A DNA stretch of 64,000 bases, from the NCBI GenBank assembly GCA_027488785.1, contig JAIYAY010000014.1, positions 62,001-126,000 on the forward strand. The letters run 5' to 3'. The stretch comes from Sphingomonadales bacterium. GTDB taxonomy: Bacteria; Pseudomonadota; Alphaproteobacteria; Sphingomonadales; Sphingomonadaceae. A program made the position numbers and the translations under genes. Shown here in pieces: positions 1-13,414 of this stretch (position 1 is the stretch's first letter; every line of letters begins with the position of its first letter). Below the pieces are notes generated by a model that saw nothing but the letters and a program-made list of their open reading frames with translations, was not told the origin of the DNA and ran no database searches.

Positions 1-221
1 GTGTCGGAAATTTCGTCCAGTAAGACGGGGTCGAGATACACCGGAAACAGGTGAAACGAGACATAGCTTTTCTTAATTTGAACTGCTGCAAACATCTCCG
101 GCGTGCCATCGGCTTTCACTGTTTCGAGATAATAATTGTCTGCCGCATCCCGCGTTACATGAAAGTCGGGTTCATAAGATTTCAGGATATCCCTCAGCGT
201 CGAAAATATCTCTGCGGCCAC
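1..221 (-). CDS. Conserved hypothetical protein, 5' part only (runs off the window start)
   Basis: A minus-strand frame is open from a GTG at 219-221 to the window edge, giving the first 73 residues. The GTG lies one base after the stop codon of the upstream phosphodiesterase gene, so the two are probably co-transcribed and translationally coupled. The visible protein begins VAAEIFSTLRDILKSYEP and continues with a basic/aromatic stretch (QIKKSYVSFHLFPVYLDP) that I associate with small soluble proteins of unknown function, sometimes grouped near DUF1801. There is no signal peptide and no membrane segment. Function unknown. The plus-strand ORF over the same bases is a shadow. Confidence 0.6.
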   Translation of the reverse strand, partial: MAAEIFSTLRDILKSYEPDFHVTRDAADNYYLETVKADGTPEMFAAVQIKKSYVSFHLFPVYLDPVLLDEISD

Positions 222-222
222 T

Positions 223-1305
223 TTATTCTCCAATTGCGTTCGCCCGCGCCGAAACCGCCTCTGTTACATTATCGCTGAAAATGCCGTCGATACCCGTGGC
301 CAAGAAGGCTTTTATTTCTGCCTTCAAGTCACCCACGCCTCGCGGATCAATGCCGGATTTCTGCGCGAGCGGCAGGAAGTAATTTTCGCGGCGGAATGTC
401 CATGGGTGGACCGCAAGGCCGACCTTATGTGCGTCGGCAACTAGGGTTGTAGGATCGCCCAGATTGCCCAGCAATGTACGTGGGATGACGAGCGCCTTAT
501 TGGGACCAATGCCGTCGGCATACGTCGCAATGGTTTTCAGGCCTTCTGCGCGCGCCATTTGGGAATAGGTCAAATCGCTGCGGTCGGGTGGGCTCCCTGT
601 TTCCGCCATCAACTGGATTAGGCGCAATTTGGTCTTGGGCCGTAAGGCCTTTAGATTTTCGACCTCGAATGACTGGATGAACACCGGCGCACTTTTTTCA
701 ACATGGCCAAATTTTGCGAGCGCTGCCAATAATGGCGCTTCATGCGGCAGGCCAATCGCGGTGAAATAGCTGGGATGCTTGGTTTCGGGATAAATGCCAA
801 TCGTTCGTCCCGTTGCCGTGCTTTGCGCCTTGGCCAGCGCAAGGATCTCGTCAAAAGTCGGTATCTCAAACTGCCCGTCATAGGCCATATTGGCACTACG
901 CAATTGCGGCAGGCGTTCTTTGGCGCGCAACCTCTTCAATTCCGCCAGCGTAAAATCCTCGGTAAACCAGCCTGTCATTTTCTGACCATCGATGGTTTTG
1001 CTTGTCTTGCGGTCGGCAAATTCGGGCTTATCCGCAACGTCAGTGGTTTCGGAAATCTCATTCTCATGTCGCGCGACCAGGACGCCATCTTTGGTCAGCA
1101 CAAGGTCCGGCTCAATATAGTCGGCACCTTGTTCAATCGCGAGGCTGTAGCTTGCCAACGTATGCTCCGGTCGCTCACCGCTCGCGCCGCGATGGGCGAT
1201 GACGATGACTTGGCCTTCAAGCGGTTTTTCCATGGCGTGGCTTTCCGAAATGGAGAAGGGCGACAATAAGAGGGTGGCGATCAAGAGGGGAAGCAAAAGT
1301 TTCAT
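223..1305 (-). CDS. glpQ: Glycerophosphodiester phosphodiesterase, periplasmic (GlpQ type)
   Basis: Hydrolyses glycerophosphodiesters to sn-glycerol-3-phosphate and an alcohol. The 360-residue product starts with a signal peptide (MKLLLPLLIATLLLSPF, cleavage after about SHA at 24). The GDPD signature follows: IAHRGASGERPEHT from residue 36 with catalytic HRG at 38-40, then the metal-binding Glu and Asp of YIEPDLV, and a second His in LVARHEN. The length fits GlpQ-type periplasmic enzymes rather than the shorter cytoplasmic UgpQ type. I chose the start at 1305 because a strong GGAGG lies just upstream and the signal peptide begins there; a longer in-frame extension to 1401 would overlap the reductase gene and hide the signal peptide. 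Confidence 0.9.
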   Translation of the reverse strand: MKLLLPLLIATLLLSPFSISESHAMEKPLEGQVIVIAHRGASGERPEHTLASYSLAIEQGADYIEPDLVLTKDGVLVARHENEISETTDVADKPEFADRKTSKTIDGQKMTGWFTEDFTLAELKRLRAKERLPQLRSANMAYDGQFEIPTFDEILALAKAQSTATGRTIGIYPETKHPSYFTAIGLPHEAPLLAALAKFGHVEKSAPVFIQSFEVENLKALRPKTKLRLIQLMAETGSPPDRSDLTYSQMARAEGLKTIATYADGIGPNKALVIPRTLLGNLGDPTTLVADAHKVGLAVHPWTFRRENYFLPLAQKSGIDPRGVGDLKAEIKAFLATGIDGIFSDNVTEAVSARANAIGE

Positions 1306-1330
1306 AATGCCTCCTTGCCCCCGCGACGTT

Positions 1331-1684
1331 TCAATTCTGCGACAAAATCCCGTCCCATTCGGGTTCCTTAAACCCGACGAGCAAAGTCTTGCCGCCTTCA
1401 ACCACTGGTCGTTTGATCATTGAGGGGTTGGCGACCATCAATGCGATCGCCTTGGCAGCATCGATATCTGCCTTGTCGGCATCGGGCAGCTTCTTGAACG
1501 TGGTGCCCGCCTTGTTGAGCAGCTTTTCCCAGCCAACAATATCGCTCCACCGCTCCAAATCTGCTGCCGTCACGCCCGCTTTTTTATAGTCGTGGAACTG
1601 ATAGCTTAAACCCCGCGCCTCAAGATAATTGCGTGCCTTTTTGACAGTGTCGCAATTGGGGATGCCGTAGAGGGTGAGGTTCAT
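1331..1684 (-). CDS. ArsC/Spx/MgsR family reductase (YffB-like)
   Basis: A 117-residue thioredoxin-fold protein of the ArsC-like family. The N-terminus MNLTLYGIPNCDTVKKA places the single conserved cysteine at residue 11, as in YffB and Spx-type proteins. The conserved Arg of the family lies in the segment MIKRPVVEGG near the C-terminus. Family members reduce arsenate or act as glutathione-dependent thiol reductases or regulators; the YffB branch has no firmly assigned substrate. No arsenic-resistance genes are nearby, so a true arsenate reductase role is unlikely. It lies between the TIGR03643-like gene and the phosphodiesterase in a minus-strand run. Confidence 0.85.
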   Translation of the reverse strand: MNLTLYGIPNCDTVKKARNYLEARGLSYQFHDYKKAGVTAADLERWSDIVGWEKLLNKAGTTFKKLPDADKADIDAAKAIALMVANPSMIKRPVVEGGKTLLVGFKEPEWDGILSQN

Positions 1685-1712
1685 ATGCTGGATCCGTTAT
1701 TTGCCGAAAATA

Positions 1713-1922
1713 TCATTTATAATGTGCGCGCCGGTCGCCGAAGTCGCGGACACGCTTGCGCCATGCGCGATAGCTTCCGGGTTTCAATTCGGTGCGCATG
1801 ATGATTTTCACTTCGTCGGGCGTCACCTTGTGCTGCGCCGAAATTTGGGCGAAGCTGACATGATCGGACAACGCCATTTCGACGATCTCGCTTATCTGCG
1901 TAGGTGATAGCGGGCTGGTCAT
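1713..1922 (-). CDS. TIGR03643 family small protein
   Basis: A 69-residue protein starting MTSPLSPTQISEIVEMA and ending DFGDRRAHYK. The segments MALSDHVSFAQISAQH and TPDEVKIIMRTELKP match my memory of the TIGR03643 (DUF2805-like) family, short proteins with a predicted helix-turn-helix-like core and no assigned function. I chose the ATG at 1920-1922 because it sits 14 bases after the guaA stop and begins the conserved part; the frame remains open upstream into guaA but that extension has no family resemblance. Probably co-transcribed with guaA. Confidence 0.75.
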   Translation of the reverse strand: MTSPLSPTQISEIVEMALSDHVSFAQISAQHKVTPDEVKIIMRTELKPGSYRAWRKRVRDFGDRRAHYK

Positions 1923-1935
1923 GTCGGTTGAACGC

Positions 1936-3510
1936 TCACTCCCACTCGATGGTTCCGGGTGGTTTCGACGTATAGTCATAGACCACGCGGTTAATGCCCT
2001 TCACCTCGTTGATGATGCGCGTAGATACACGGCTTAGGAACGCGCTTTCGAACGGATAGATATCCGCGGTCATGCCATCGGTGGAGGTCACCGCGCGCAA
2101 GGCGCAGACATTGTCATAGGTGCGGCCATCGCCCATCACACCCACGGTGCGGACGGGCAGCAGAACCGCGAACGCCTGCCAAATCGCGTCATATAATCCG
2201 GCGTTGCGGATCTCTTCCAAATAGACCGCGTCCGCCTTGCGCAGCACGTCGCAGCGTTCTTTGGTCACTTCGCCCGGGATGCGGATCGCAAGGCCGGGGC
2301 CGGGGAACGGGTGGCGGCCAACAAATTGGTCGTTGAGGCCAAGCTCACGGCCCAAAATGCGGACTTCATCCTTGAACAATTCGCGCAATGGTTCGACCAA
2401 TTGCATATTCATCCGCGCGGGCAAGCCGCCGACATTATGATGGCTTTTGATCGTGACCGATGGTCCGCCGGTGAAGCTGACGCTTTCAATCACATCGGGG
2501 TAGAGTGTGCCTTGCGCTAGGAAATCTGCACCGCCGATTTTCTTGGCCTCTTCTTCAAAGACGTTGATAAATTCCGCGCCAATGAATTTGCGCTTCTGTT
2601 CGGGGTCAGTGACACCCGCCAACCCAGCCATGAAGCGTTCTTCGGCGTCCACGACAACGAGAGGAATGTTATAATGGTCGCGGAACAGGGTTTCGACCTG
2701 TGCGCGTTCGTTCATGCGCAGCAAGCCATGGTCGACAAAGACGCAGGTGAGTTGATCGCCAATCGCCTCGTGAATCAGGATCGCGGCGACCGAACTGTCG
2801 ACGCCGCCCGAAAGCCCACAAATGACGCGACCGGAGCCGACTTGCGCGCGAATTTCGGCGATTTTCGTCGCGCGGAACTCGGCCATCGTCCAGTCACCAG
2901 CTAGGCCGCAGACCTTATGCACGAAGTTAGAAATCAGCTTTGCCCCATCGGGCGTATGCACAACTTCTGGATGAAACTGGATGCCATAATATTGCCGCGC
3001 TTCGTCGGCGATGAAGGCGTAAGGCGCGCCATCGCTGGTGGCGACCACTTCAAAGCCTGGGGCAAGGCTGGTCACCTTGTCACCATGGCTCATCCACACC
3101 TGATGTTTTTCGCCCGTCTGCCAAAGGCCATCGAACAAGGCGCAGGGTTTTTCCACCTCAATAAAGGCACGGCCAAATTCGCCGCCATCGCCGGCGCTGA
3201 CATGGCCGCCCAGCTGCATCATCATCGTTTGCTGACCATAGCAAATGCCAAGGATAGGCAAGCCGCTGTCGAATATGATTTGCGGCGCGCGTGGAGAGTC
3301 GGCGTGTGTGGTCGACGCTGGGCCACCGGATAAGATGATGCCCTTGGGCTGCATCCGCGCGAACGCCGCCTCGGCATTATTGAACGGGGCGATTTCGGAA
3401 TAGACCCCCGCCTCGCGCACGCGGCGGGCGATAAGCTGCGTGACCTGACTACCGAAATCGATGATCAGGATGGAGTCCGAAGGTTCGCGATGTGATTTGG
3501 ATTCTGGCAT
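1936..3510 (-). CDS. guaA: GMP synthase (glutamine-hydrolysing)
   Basis: Converts XMP to GMP using ATP and glutamine, the last step of guanine nucleotide synthesis. The 524-residue protein has the usual two parts. The N-terminal class I glutamine amidotransferase has nucleophile Cys90 in [10 protein letters not shown] and the His180/Glu182 pair in [10 protein letters not shown]. The C-terminal ATP pyrophosphatase has its P-loop SGGVDS at 234-239, followed by the dimerisation domain ending [13 protein letters not shown]. Length and ending are typical of bacterial GuaA. It heads the minus-strand run that continues into the small TIGR03643-like gene and is divergent from the TetR regulator. Confidence 0.97.
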   Translation of the reverse strand: MPESKSHREPSDSILIIDFGSQVTQLIARRVREAGVYSEIAPFNNAEAAFARMQPKGIILSGGPASTTHADSPRAPQIIFDSGLPILGICYGQQTMMMQLGGHVSAGDGGEFGRAFIEVEKPCALFDGLWQTGEKHQVWMSHGDKVTSLAPGFEVVATSDGAPYAFIADEARQYYGIQFHPEVVHTPDGAKLISNFVHKVCGLAGDWTMAEFRATKIAEIRAQVGSGRVICGLSGGVDSSVAAILIHEAIGDQLTCVFVDHGLLRMNERAQVETLFRDHYNIPLVVVDAEERFMAGLAGVTDPEQKRKFIGAEFINVFEEEAKKIGGADFLAQGTLYPDVIESVSFTGGPSVTIKSHHNVGGLPARMNMQLVEPLRELFKDEVRILGRELGLNDQFVGRHPFPGPGLAIRIPGEVTKERCDVLRKADAVYLEEIRNAGLYDAIWQAFAVLLPVRTVGVMGDGRTYDNVCALRAVTSTDGMTADIYPFESAFLSRVSTRIINEVKGINRVVYDYTSKPPGTIEWE

Positions 3511-3582
3511 GCCCAGGCGATAGTGATACTGGCGCGCGCTGTCCAGTTGCCACCTTTGTCTTTGACGCGCTATGCTGCGCGC

Positions 3583-4107
3583 GTGAGCAAGAATGACACC
3601 CGCCGCGCGGAGATTATCCAGCGATTGACCGATTATGTCCTAACAGAAGGATTGTCGGCGGCAAGCCTGCGTCCGCTGGCCAAGGCGGCGGGGACGAGTG
3701 ATCGGATGCTGCTCTATTATTTTGCCGACAAGGCGGAGATTATCACGGCGGTGTTGGAACAGATTTCGGCGCGGTTGGTGGCGCTGATGTCCGAACGGAC
3801 CGCGTCCGAGCCATTGCCGTTGGAAGATCTGCGCCGCCAACTATCCGCGCTTTTGTTTGAGGATGCGTTATGGCCTTATATGCGCATCTGGCTTCAAGTG
3901 GCGGCGTCTGCGGCGATGGGGGATGCGTTTTATCGCGGCGTCGGCGAACAGATTGGCCGTGGTTTTCTGGACTGGGGCAAAATGCAGTTGAAGGCAGACA
4001 GCGCGGCACAACTGGAGGCTGATGCCGCGCGGCTGCTGGTCAGCATGGAAGGCATGCTGTTCCTCAAAAGCATTGGCCTTGATGACGTAAACGCCAAGGC
4101 GCTTTAA
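3583..4107 (+). CDS. TetR/AcrR family transcriptional regulator
   Basis: A 174-residue one-component repressor. The N-terminal helix-turn-helix region reads [18 protein letters not shown] then [18 protein letters not shown], typical of TetR DNA-binding domains. The C-terminal ligand domain ([19 protein letters not shown] onward) is not recognisable to a ligand class. The start is uncertain: a GTG at 3583 gives a protein starting [10 protein letters not shown], the usual position just before helix 1, while another GTG at 3523 would add 20 residues with no TetR resemblance. It overlaps the stop of the convergent membrane-protein gene by 4 bases. Its target is unknown; it is also divergent from guaA. 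Confidence 0.8.
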   Translation: MSKNDTRRAEIIQRLTDYVLTEGLSAASLRPLAKAAGTSDRMLLYYFADKAEIITAVLEQISARLVALMSERTASEPLPLEDLRRQLSALLFEDALWPYMRIWLQVAASAAMGDAFYRGVGEQIGRGFLDWGKMQLKADSAAQLEADAARLLVSMEGMLFLKSIGLDDVNAKAL

Positions 4108-4454
4108 CGCCGGTTTTCGGCCCTTGCTTTGCCCAACAATATGGCGGCGCTATCGCCTTTATGTCGCACGCTTTCGACAAGCAGATAGGCCGCCAGAAAT
4201 GGCGCACCAAGGTTGAACGCCGCAATTCCCAAGATCAGCCCGCCCGCCGAAAATTCGTGCCGCCATGCGACCCACAGTCCGGACATCATAAGGAAGCCCA
4301 AAAAGTCGATATTAAACTGCCCCGGCCAGGTCATCGCCGCAATGTCGCCGAAGAATATGGGATACAGTCCCATACCATGATTTGCGATAACGATAGCGGT
4401 GTAGATACCGATAACGGCAATGATAGTGACGAGAAAAAGGCGGAACAAGATCAT
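4104..4454 (-). CDS. Small integral membrane protein, unknown function
   Basis: A 116-residue hydrophobic protein with three or four predicted membrane segments: ILFRLFLVTIIAVIGIYTAI at the N-terminus, a segment around FNIDFLGFLMMSGLWVAW, and GGLILGIAAFNLGAPFLAAY. It ends in a basic tail ([11 protein letters not shown]). I recognise no family. Its 3' end overlaps the TetR gene on the other strand by 4 bases, so regulation by that TetR protein is possible but not shown. A REP-like palindrome lies upstream at 4570-4640. Confidence 0.7.
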   Translation of the reverse strand: MILFRLFLVTIIAVIGIYTAIVIANHGMGLYPIFFGDIAAMTWPGQFNIDFLGFLMMSGLWVAWRHEFSAGGLILGIAAFNLGAPFLAAYLLVESVRHKGDSAAILLGKARAENRR

Positions 4455-4569
4455 GGTTCGGCTCCTAAAACGAGAACATCTTCATATCAAAATGTAGCGA
4501 GTGCTACAAATATTATTTATCATGATGGGCAGATGTGACCAACCCTTTGGTCATCATTCCCGGCGCTGC

Positions 4570-4640
4570 GTCATCCTGAACTTGTTTCAGGATAACATAC
4601 GACGGCATTGTGTTATCCCGAAACAAGTTCGGGATGACGA
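4570..4640. repeat. REP-like inverted pair (TCCTGAA core), copy a
   Basis: Two palindromic units face each other. The left arm at 4570-4594 reads TCATCCTGAACTTGTTTCAG and runs on into GATA; the right arm at 4613-4639 is its near-complement with C-to-G changes (CCCGAAACAAGTTCGGGATGA). Each unit is itself a small hairpin (CCTGAA-CTTGT-TTCAGG). Partial copies of the right arm follow to about 4692. The element is intergenic between the small membrane protein and xth. Confidence 0.85.
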
Positions 4641-4695
4641 AAGCGGTTCAGGGTAACAGGTTGCGGCGGTTCGGGATGACGAAAGCGGTTCAGGC

Positions 4696-5484
4696 TTAGG
4701 AAATGCCTATCTCGTCCGCCAACTCCACCCACGTCGGGGCATGATCACTGGCTTTCTCACGGCCGCGATGGTCCTTGTCGACGCCGCAACTTGTTAGGCG
4801 GTCGGCAACGGCGGGGCTCAACAAGAGATGGTCGATCCGAAATCCATGGTCGCGTTGCCATGCGCCCGCCTGAAAGTCCCAAAAGGTCCACACCCCGCCT
4901 TGCGGATAATGCGTGGCGAGCGCATCGGTCCATCCTTGGCCAAGTAAGGCGCGATAGGCTGCTATGCTTTCGGGCTGACGCAGCGCATCATCCAACATCG
5001 CCGCCGGCGCCCAGATATCATGCGCGTGCGGGATGACATTATAGTCGCCCGCCAACACCGCAGGGATTTCCGCTGCCAGCAGCTCTGCAGCGCGGGCATA
5101 TAGCCGCTGCATCCATGCGAGCTTATAGTCGAATTTGGGGCCGGGTTGCGGATTACCATTGGGCAGATAAATGCTCGCGACGCGGATACCGAAAACATCG
5201 GCCTCCAAATAACGCGCATGTTCATCCAAAGGGTCGCCGGGCAAAGTGCGCTGCGCTTCAATCGGTTGCGCGCCCTTGGCGAGGATGGCGACGCCATTGA
5301 AGGATTTTTGACCATGCCAGATCGCGCCATAGCCCGCGCGTTCAAAGTCCGCGATGGGAAAGCCCTCATCCTGCGACTTTACCTCTTGCAAGCAGGCAAT
5401 GTCGGGCTGCGTTTCTTCCAGCCATTCGAGCAATCGGGGCAGACGCGCCTTGACGCCATTAATATTGTAAGTCGCAATACGCAT
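4696..5484 (-). CDS. xth: Exodeoxyribonuclease III (AP endonuclease)
   Basis: Cuts DNA at abasic sites and removes 3' blocking groups in base-excision repair. The 262-residue protein carries the EEP-fold motifs in order: TYNINGVKARLPRLLEWL at the N-terminus, IACLQEVKS with the metal-binding Glu, GDYNVIPHAHDIW with the catalytic Asp and Asn, RIDHLLLSP, and the terminal KASDHAPTWVEL with catalytic Asp-His. The start ATG at 5484 has GGAGG just upstream. It is a single gene between two repeat-bearing spacers. Confidence 0.93.
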   Translation of the reverse strand: MRIATYNINGVKARLPRLLEWLEETQPDIACLQEVKSQDEGFPIADFERAGYGAIWHGQKSFNGVAILAKGAQPIEAQRTLPGDPLDEHARYLEADVFGIRVASIYLPNGNPQPGPKFDYKLAWMQRLYARAAELLAAEIPAVLAGDYNVIPHAHDIWAPAAMLDDALRQPESIAAYRALLGQGWTDALATHYPQGGVWTFWDFQAGAWQRDHGFRIDHLLLSPAVADRLTSCGVDKDHRGREKASDHAPTWVELADEIGIS

Positions 5485-5536
5485 GAAGCCTCCTAGCGTA
5501 ATACGCCTTCACGCTGAACCTACTTTTTCACTCTCA

Positions 5537-5563
5537 CGTCATGCTGAACTTGGTTCAGCATCC
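5537..5563. repeat. REP-like palindrome, ATGCTGA variant, copy b
   Basis: CGTCATGCTGAACTTGGTTC followed by AGCATCC forms the hairpin ATGCTGAAC...GTTCAGCAT. This is the second sequence class of the REP-like family, with G in place of C in the stem. It lies upstream of xth. Confidence 0.75.
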
Positions 5564-5599
5564 AATGCGCAGCAAAGGCCTAGCTTGAAGGGCGAAATA

Positions 5600-5647
5600 G
5601 ACCCTGGAATGAAATGTCCGCTGGTCAAACGCGTTCAGAGCGACGTT
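5600..5647 (-). repeat. Dispersed ~48-nt intergenic repeat, copy 1
   Basis: Read on the minus strand this begins CAACGTCGCTCTGAACGCGT and ends in TTTCATTCCAGGGT. By eye it matches 17489-17536 on the plus strand at about 41 of 48 positions. At that second site it runs directly into a REP-like unit, so it appears to be an outer part of a longer REP-associated element. Confidence 0.7.
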
Positions 5648-5687
5648 GTGGGTGGTGGTAACTATGGCGTTTGAAAGCAACGCCCGC

Positions 5688-6023
5688 TTAAACCGAAAAG
5701 CTGGATCCACAGCCGCAACCGGCTTGGGCTTGTGGGTTGGTCACCTTGAAGCTCTTGCCGCCAAGCGATTCGACGAAATCCACGGCGGACCCGCGCACAA
5801 GGTCGAGACTGATGGGATCCACGACCAATGACGCGCCTTCGCCTTGTGCCTGAATATCGTCGGCTTCAATTGAGTCGGCCAAGCCGAAGCGATATTGAAA
5901 GCCCGAACAGCCGCCGCCATCCACCGACAGACGCAGGACGGGGTTTTTGCCCAATTTGGTCGCGATTTCGGCAACGCGCCGCGCCGCGTTGGGGGTCATG
6001 GAAATGACTTCAGTGTCGGTCAT
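5688..6023 (-). CDS. erpA: Iron-sulfur cluster insertion protein, ErpA/IscA (A-type carrier) family
   Basis: A-type carriers deliver Fe-S clusters to target apoproteins. The 111-residue product has the three conserved cysteines: Cys39 in GGGCSGFQY and the Cys103-x-Cys105 pair in GCGCGSSFSV at the C-terminus. The segment SGFQYRFGL and the ending are typical. I chose the ATG at 6023 (MTDTEVISMTPNAARRV) because the family starts about there; another ATG at 6041 would add six residues, and the frame stays open further upstream. ErpA is the usual name for this type in alphaproteobacteria, but IscA or SufA cannot be excluded by sequence alone. Confidence 0.88.
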   Translation of the reverse strand: MTDTEVISMTPNAARRVAEIATKLGKNPVLRLSVDGGGCSGFQYRFGLADSIEADDIQAQGEGASLVVDPISLDLVRGSAVDFVESLGGKSFKVTNPQAQAGCGCGSSFSV

Positions 6024-6130
6024 GAAGTGTATGTAGGCCATGCCATAGATAAAGAAAAGGGGCGGCAAAGTATCCGATGCCAGCCCCAAGATTACACCCT
6101 CTCCCAAAGGTGATGCGTTAGCCTGTCCGC

Positions 6131-6862
6131 TTACTCACCTTCAGCAGGACCGCCAATGGCAGTGCTATCAGCAGATTTTGAGGCAAGCAAGAATTTTGCG
6201 CTGGTCGGGTCTGACTGCTGCGGCGCAAGGAAAGCAATTGGGTTGATCGCTTCACCAGCGATGCGGACTTCATAATGCAGATGGCTTCCGGTCGAGCGGC
6301 CAGTTGAGCCCATATAGCCCAAGATATCGCCCTTGCGGATGCGCTGGCCGGGTACCACGTTCATCGCTGACAAATGTCCATAACGTGTTTGCACCGCGTT
6401 GCCGTGGTTGATTTCAACAAATTTGCCATAGCCGCCAACCCATTCGGCACGACCAACGGTGCCATCTGCGGTTGCAAAAATAGGTGTGCCCACAGGGCCT
6501 GGAATATCAATGCCCTTGTGATTGCGGCTTGCGCCACGTGTGGGTGCATTGCGGTAGCCGAAACCGCTGGAGAATTTCATAATCTCGACAGGGTTGATCG
6601 ACGGAACGGCAACGGCGACCTTATTAACAGCACCATTGATGCGGCCCCAACTGTCGTTCAACGCGCGAAATTCGGGGTCCGAAACGCCCAGAGCGGTTTG
6701 GTTCGCCTTCAAATCTTCGGGTGAAATACGGAAAGTGTCAGATGAAGCGGCTGCTGAGTTTGCAACAGCAGGCGTCGCGACTGCAACAGCCACTAAGATG
6801 CCGATCGCAGAGGCAGCTTTCAGGATCAGTGATTGGCACGAAGCCAAAGCGCTGGATACCAT
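6131..6862 (-). CDS. M23 family metallopeptidase (LytM-like), secreted
   Basis: A peptidoglycan endopeptidase or hydrolase activator of 243 residues. It has an N-terminal signal peptide (AASAIGILVAVAVATPAVA) and a C-terminal M23 domain with the zinc-binding HKGID motif (HxxxD), the segment RYGHLS, and HLHYEV near the C-terminus. All expected zinc ligands are present, so it is probably active. The ATG at 6862 places the signal peptide close to the start; the longer frame to 6943 would bury it. It is not linked to a cell-division gene. The window has a second M23 gene at 18-19 kb with a very similar domain. Confidence 0.85.
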   Translation of the reverse strand: MVSSALASCQSLILKAASAIGILVAVAVATPAVANSAAASSDTFRISPEDLKANQTALGVSDPEFRALNDSWGRINGAVNKVAVAVPSINPVEIMKFSSGFGYRNAPTRGASRNHKGIDIPGPVGTPIFATADGTVGRAEWVGGYGKFVEINHGNAVQTRYGHLSAMNVVPGQRIRKGDILGYMGSTGRSTGSHLHYEVRIAGEAINPIAFLAPQQSDPTSAKFLLASKSADSTAIGGPAEGE

Positions 6863-7186
6863 GTGTGTCGTTACCTTGTTGTTGCGACCCGCACCGATGT
6901 TGGCGCAGCCCCGAAAAATACCCAAGACAGTTAGCCTGCCCACTTCTTATGAAAAGGGTGGTGTCCGATGGCTCAAATGAATGCAAGTTCCGTAGCCTGA
7001 ACGCGGGACAAGCCGCCGCTCAAACGCGTTGAGTCGTTGAATTGCGGTTTTAGCGCGTGTCAAAATGACGGTTTACCGATGTTTTTAACGCCGTCGGCGG
7101 CGGTTTGTTTCGGTTGAACTGCAGGCGATGAACAGGATTCGGTCTATGTGCGCCGCAACTGCGAAGTGCCTTTCAGGCGCATGGCC

Positions 7187-7645
7187 CTATAAAGCCTTCG
7201 CCGCTGCTAAAACCTCAGCCGCATGGTCCTTGACCTTCACCTTGCGCCAAATCTGGGCCACTTTGCCGTCCTTGCCGATCAGATAAGTCGACCGATCAAT
7301 GCCCATATAAAGTTTGCCATACATCGATTTTTCGACCCAGGCGCCCATTTGCTCGGTGGCATCACTCGATTCGTCGGACAGCAAATTGACGTTCAGCGCA
7401 TATTTCGCTGCGAATTTGGCGAGCTTGGCGGGTTTGTCTTTCGACATGCCGTACACTGGGCAATTTAACGCCGCAAAATCGGCTGCCAATTCCGTAAAAT
7501 CCTTCGCCTCATTGGTGCAACCGGGCGTGTCCGCTTTGGGGTAGAAATAGAGCACGAGCGGCCCGGAAAGCGCCGCCAGATTGACCGGATTGCCTGCGCT
7601 ATCGGCGACAGTTACGTTGGGCAGCGTGTCGTTGATATCGGTCAT
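7187..7645 (-). CDS. bcp: Thioredoxin-dependent peroxiredoxin (Bcp/PrxQ)
   Basis: Reduces hydrogen peroxide and organic hydroperoxides. The 152-residue protein has the peroxidatic Cys43 in YPKADTPGCTNEAKDF, the typical PrxQ active-site context. A Cys five residues later, as in E. coli Bcp, is absent; Cys62 in NCPVYGMSKD is the other candidate resolving cysteine. The start MTDINDTLPNVTV at 7645 fits the family; the frame extends upstream into the end of glnE. Only 14 bases separate it from the glnE stop, so it is probably in the tgt-glnE-bcp transcription unit. Confidence 0.92.
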   Translation of the reverse strand: MTDINDTLPNVTVADSAGNPVNLAALSGPLVLYFYPKADTPGCTNEAKDFTELAADFAALNCPVYGMSKDKPAKLAKFAAKYALNVNLLSDESSDATEQMGAWVEKSMYGKLYMGIDRSTYLIGKDGKVAQIWRKVKVKDHAAEVLAAAKAL

Positions 7646-7659
7646 ATTCTCATTCCTTT

Positions 7660-11837
<4,178 letters not shown>

Positions 11838-13265
11838 ATGACTTATACAGACCCACGCTCATACATTTATCAACCCGGCCTGCTGGATCTCGATGCGGCG
11901 CAGCGCATTACGCGGGATGCTTTGAAAGCTTGCGATGACGGTGAGCTCTATCTCCAATATAGCGCGACCGAGAGCTTTGGTTTCGACGACGGGCGCCTCA
12001 AAATGGCGGATTATTCGACCGGATCGGGCTTTGGTCTGCGCGGCGTTTCGGGCGAGATGACAGGGTTCAGCCATGCCAATGACATGAGCGAGGCCGCGAT
12101 CCGCCGTGCGGGGGAGACGTTGAAGCTACTCGATCCCGCTAAGGATCAACCCGCGCCGCCACCGCGCCAGAACAACCGGCATTTATACACCGATGGCAAT
12201 CCGTTGGAGCTGGTGCCCTTCGCGCAAAAAGTAGCTCTGTGCCAACAAATCGACGCCGCCGCCCGCGCGCGAGACCCGCGCGTTGCGCAAGTCAGCGTCA
12301 GCCTGTCGGGCAGCTGGAGCGTGGTTGAAATCGTCCGTGCCGATGGTTTTGTCGCCACCGATGTCCGGCCTTTGGTGCGCCTCAATGTCGGCATTGTCGC
12401 GCAAGATGGGGAACGCCGCGAAGCCGGGAACTACGGCTTTGGCGGACGCTATCTGTACGATAAATTATTTGAAGAACAGGAATGGGAACATGCCATTGAT
12501 GTCGCTTTGGCGCAGGCATTGACCAATTTGCGTTCGGTCGCGGCGCCTGCAGGCGAAATGACCGTGTTGCTTGGGCCTGGTTGGCCCGGCGTGTTGCTGC
12601 ATGAAGCAGTCGGCCATGGTTTGGAAGGCGACTTCAACCGCAAGGGCAGCAGCGCCTTCTCCGGCAAAATCGGGCAGCGCGTGGCCGCGCCCGGCGTCAC
12701 TGTGGTCGACGATGGCACAATGCAGAACCGGCGCGGGTCGCTGTCGATTGATGATGAAGGCACGCCGACTCAAGAAAATGTCCTAATCGAAGATGGCATA
12801 TTGCGCGCCTATATGCAGGACCGCATGAACGCGCGTCTGATGGGTGTGGAGCCCACTGGCAATGGTCGCCGCGAAAGCTTCGCTCATGCACCGATGCCGC
12901 GCATGACCAACACATTCATGCGCAGTGGCCATGATGACCCCGCAGAACTTTTAAGCCGCGTCAAAAACGGCATCTTCGCCAAAAGCTTTGGCGGCGGCCA
13001 AGTCGACATCGTCTCGGGCAAATTCGTGTTTAGCTGCACCGAGGCTTATTTGGTTAAGAACGGCAAGCTTGGTGATCCGATCAAGGGCGCGACCCTGATC
13101 GGCGATGGCCCAACTGCGTTGAACAAGGTCATTGGCCTTGGCAATGACATGGCGCTCGATGAAGGCGTTGGCGTTTGCGGCAAGGCGGGGCAAAGCGTGC
13201 CTGCGGGCGTCGGACAACCCACGACTTTGGTCAGCGCGCTGACGGTAGGCGGGACCGCTGGTTGA
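11838..13265 (+). CDS. tldD: Metalloprotease TldD
   Basis: TldD, usually with its partner TldE/PmbA, forms a zinc protease that trims unfolded peptides such as microcin B17 precursor and CcdA. The 475-residue protein has the HExxxH zinc motif in VLLHEAVGHGLEGDF at about residue 255, and the C-terminal segments typical of TldD (GQVDIVSGKFVFSCTEAYLV, TLIGDGPTALNKVIGLGNDM). No tldE gene lies next to it in this window. No natural-product precursor is evident nearby. Confidence 0.94.
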   Translation: MTYTDPRSYIYQPGLLDLDAAQRITRDALKACDDGELYLQYSATESFGFDDGRLKMADYSTGSGFGLRGVSGEMTGFSHANDMSEAAIRRAGETLKLLDPAKDQPAPPPRQNNRHLYTDGNPLELVPFAQKVALCQQIDAAARARDPRVAQVSVSLSGSWSVVEIVRADGFVATDVRPLVRLNVGIVAQDGERREAGNYGFGGRYLYDKLFEEQEWEHAIDVALAQALTNLRSVAAPAGEMTVLLGPGWPGVLLHEAVGHGLEGDFNRKGSSAFSGKIGQRVAAPGVTVVDDGTMQNRRGSLSIDDEGTPTQENVLIEDGILRAYMQDRMNARLMGVEPTGNGRRESFAHAPMPRMTNTFMRSGHDDPAELLSRVKNGIFAKSFGGGQVDIVSGKFVFSCTEAYLVKNGKLGDPIKGATLIGDGPTALNKVIGLGNDMALDEGVGVCGKAGQSVPAGVGQPTTLVSALTVGGTAG

Positions 13266-13414
13266 TAGAAAACGAAGATGATGCAGAAGCGGTAACGCCC
13301 CCGGCACTGAACCTTTCGCTGCCGGGCATCAATAGCAAAGCGATTTTTAACGAGAAACTAAACAATCCGACTACTTAGGTTGCGCTAACACAGCTATTTT
13401 GTTAAAAATTGTGA

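Noticed and set aside
51-278. Plus-strand ORF at the window start
   Set aside because: It overlaps two minus-strand genes with better protein content and has no ribosome site.
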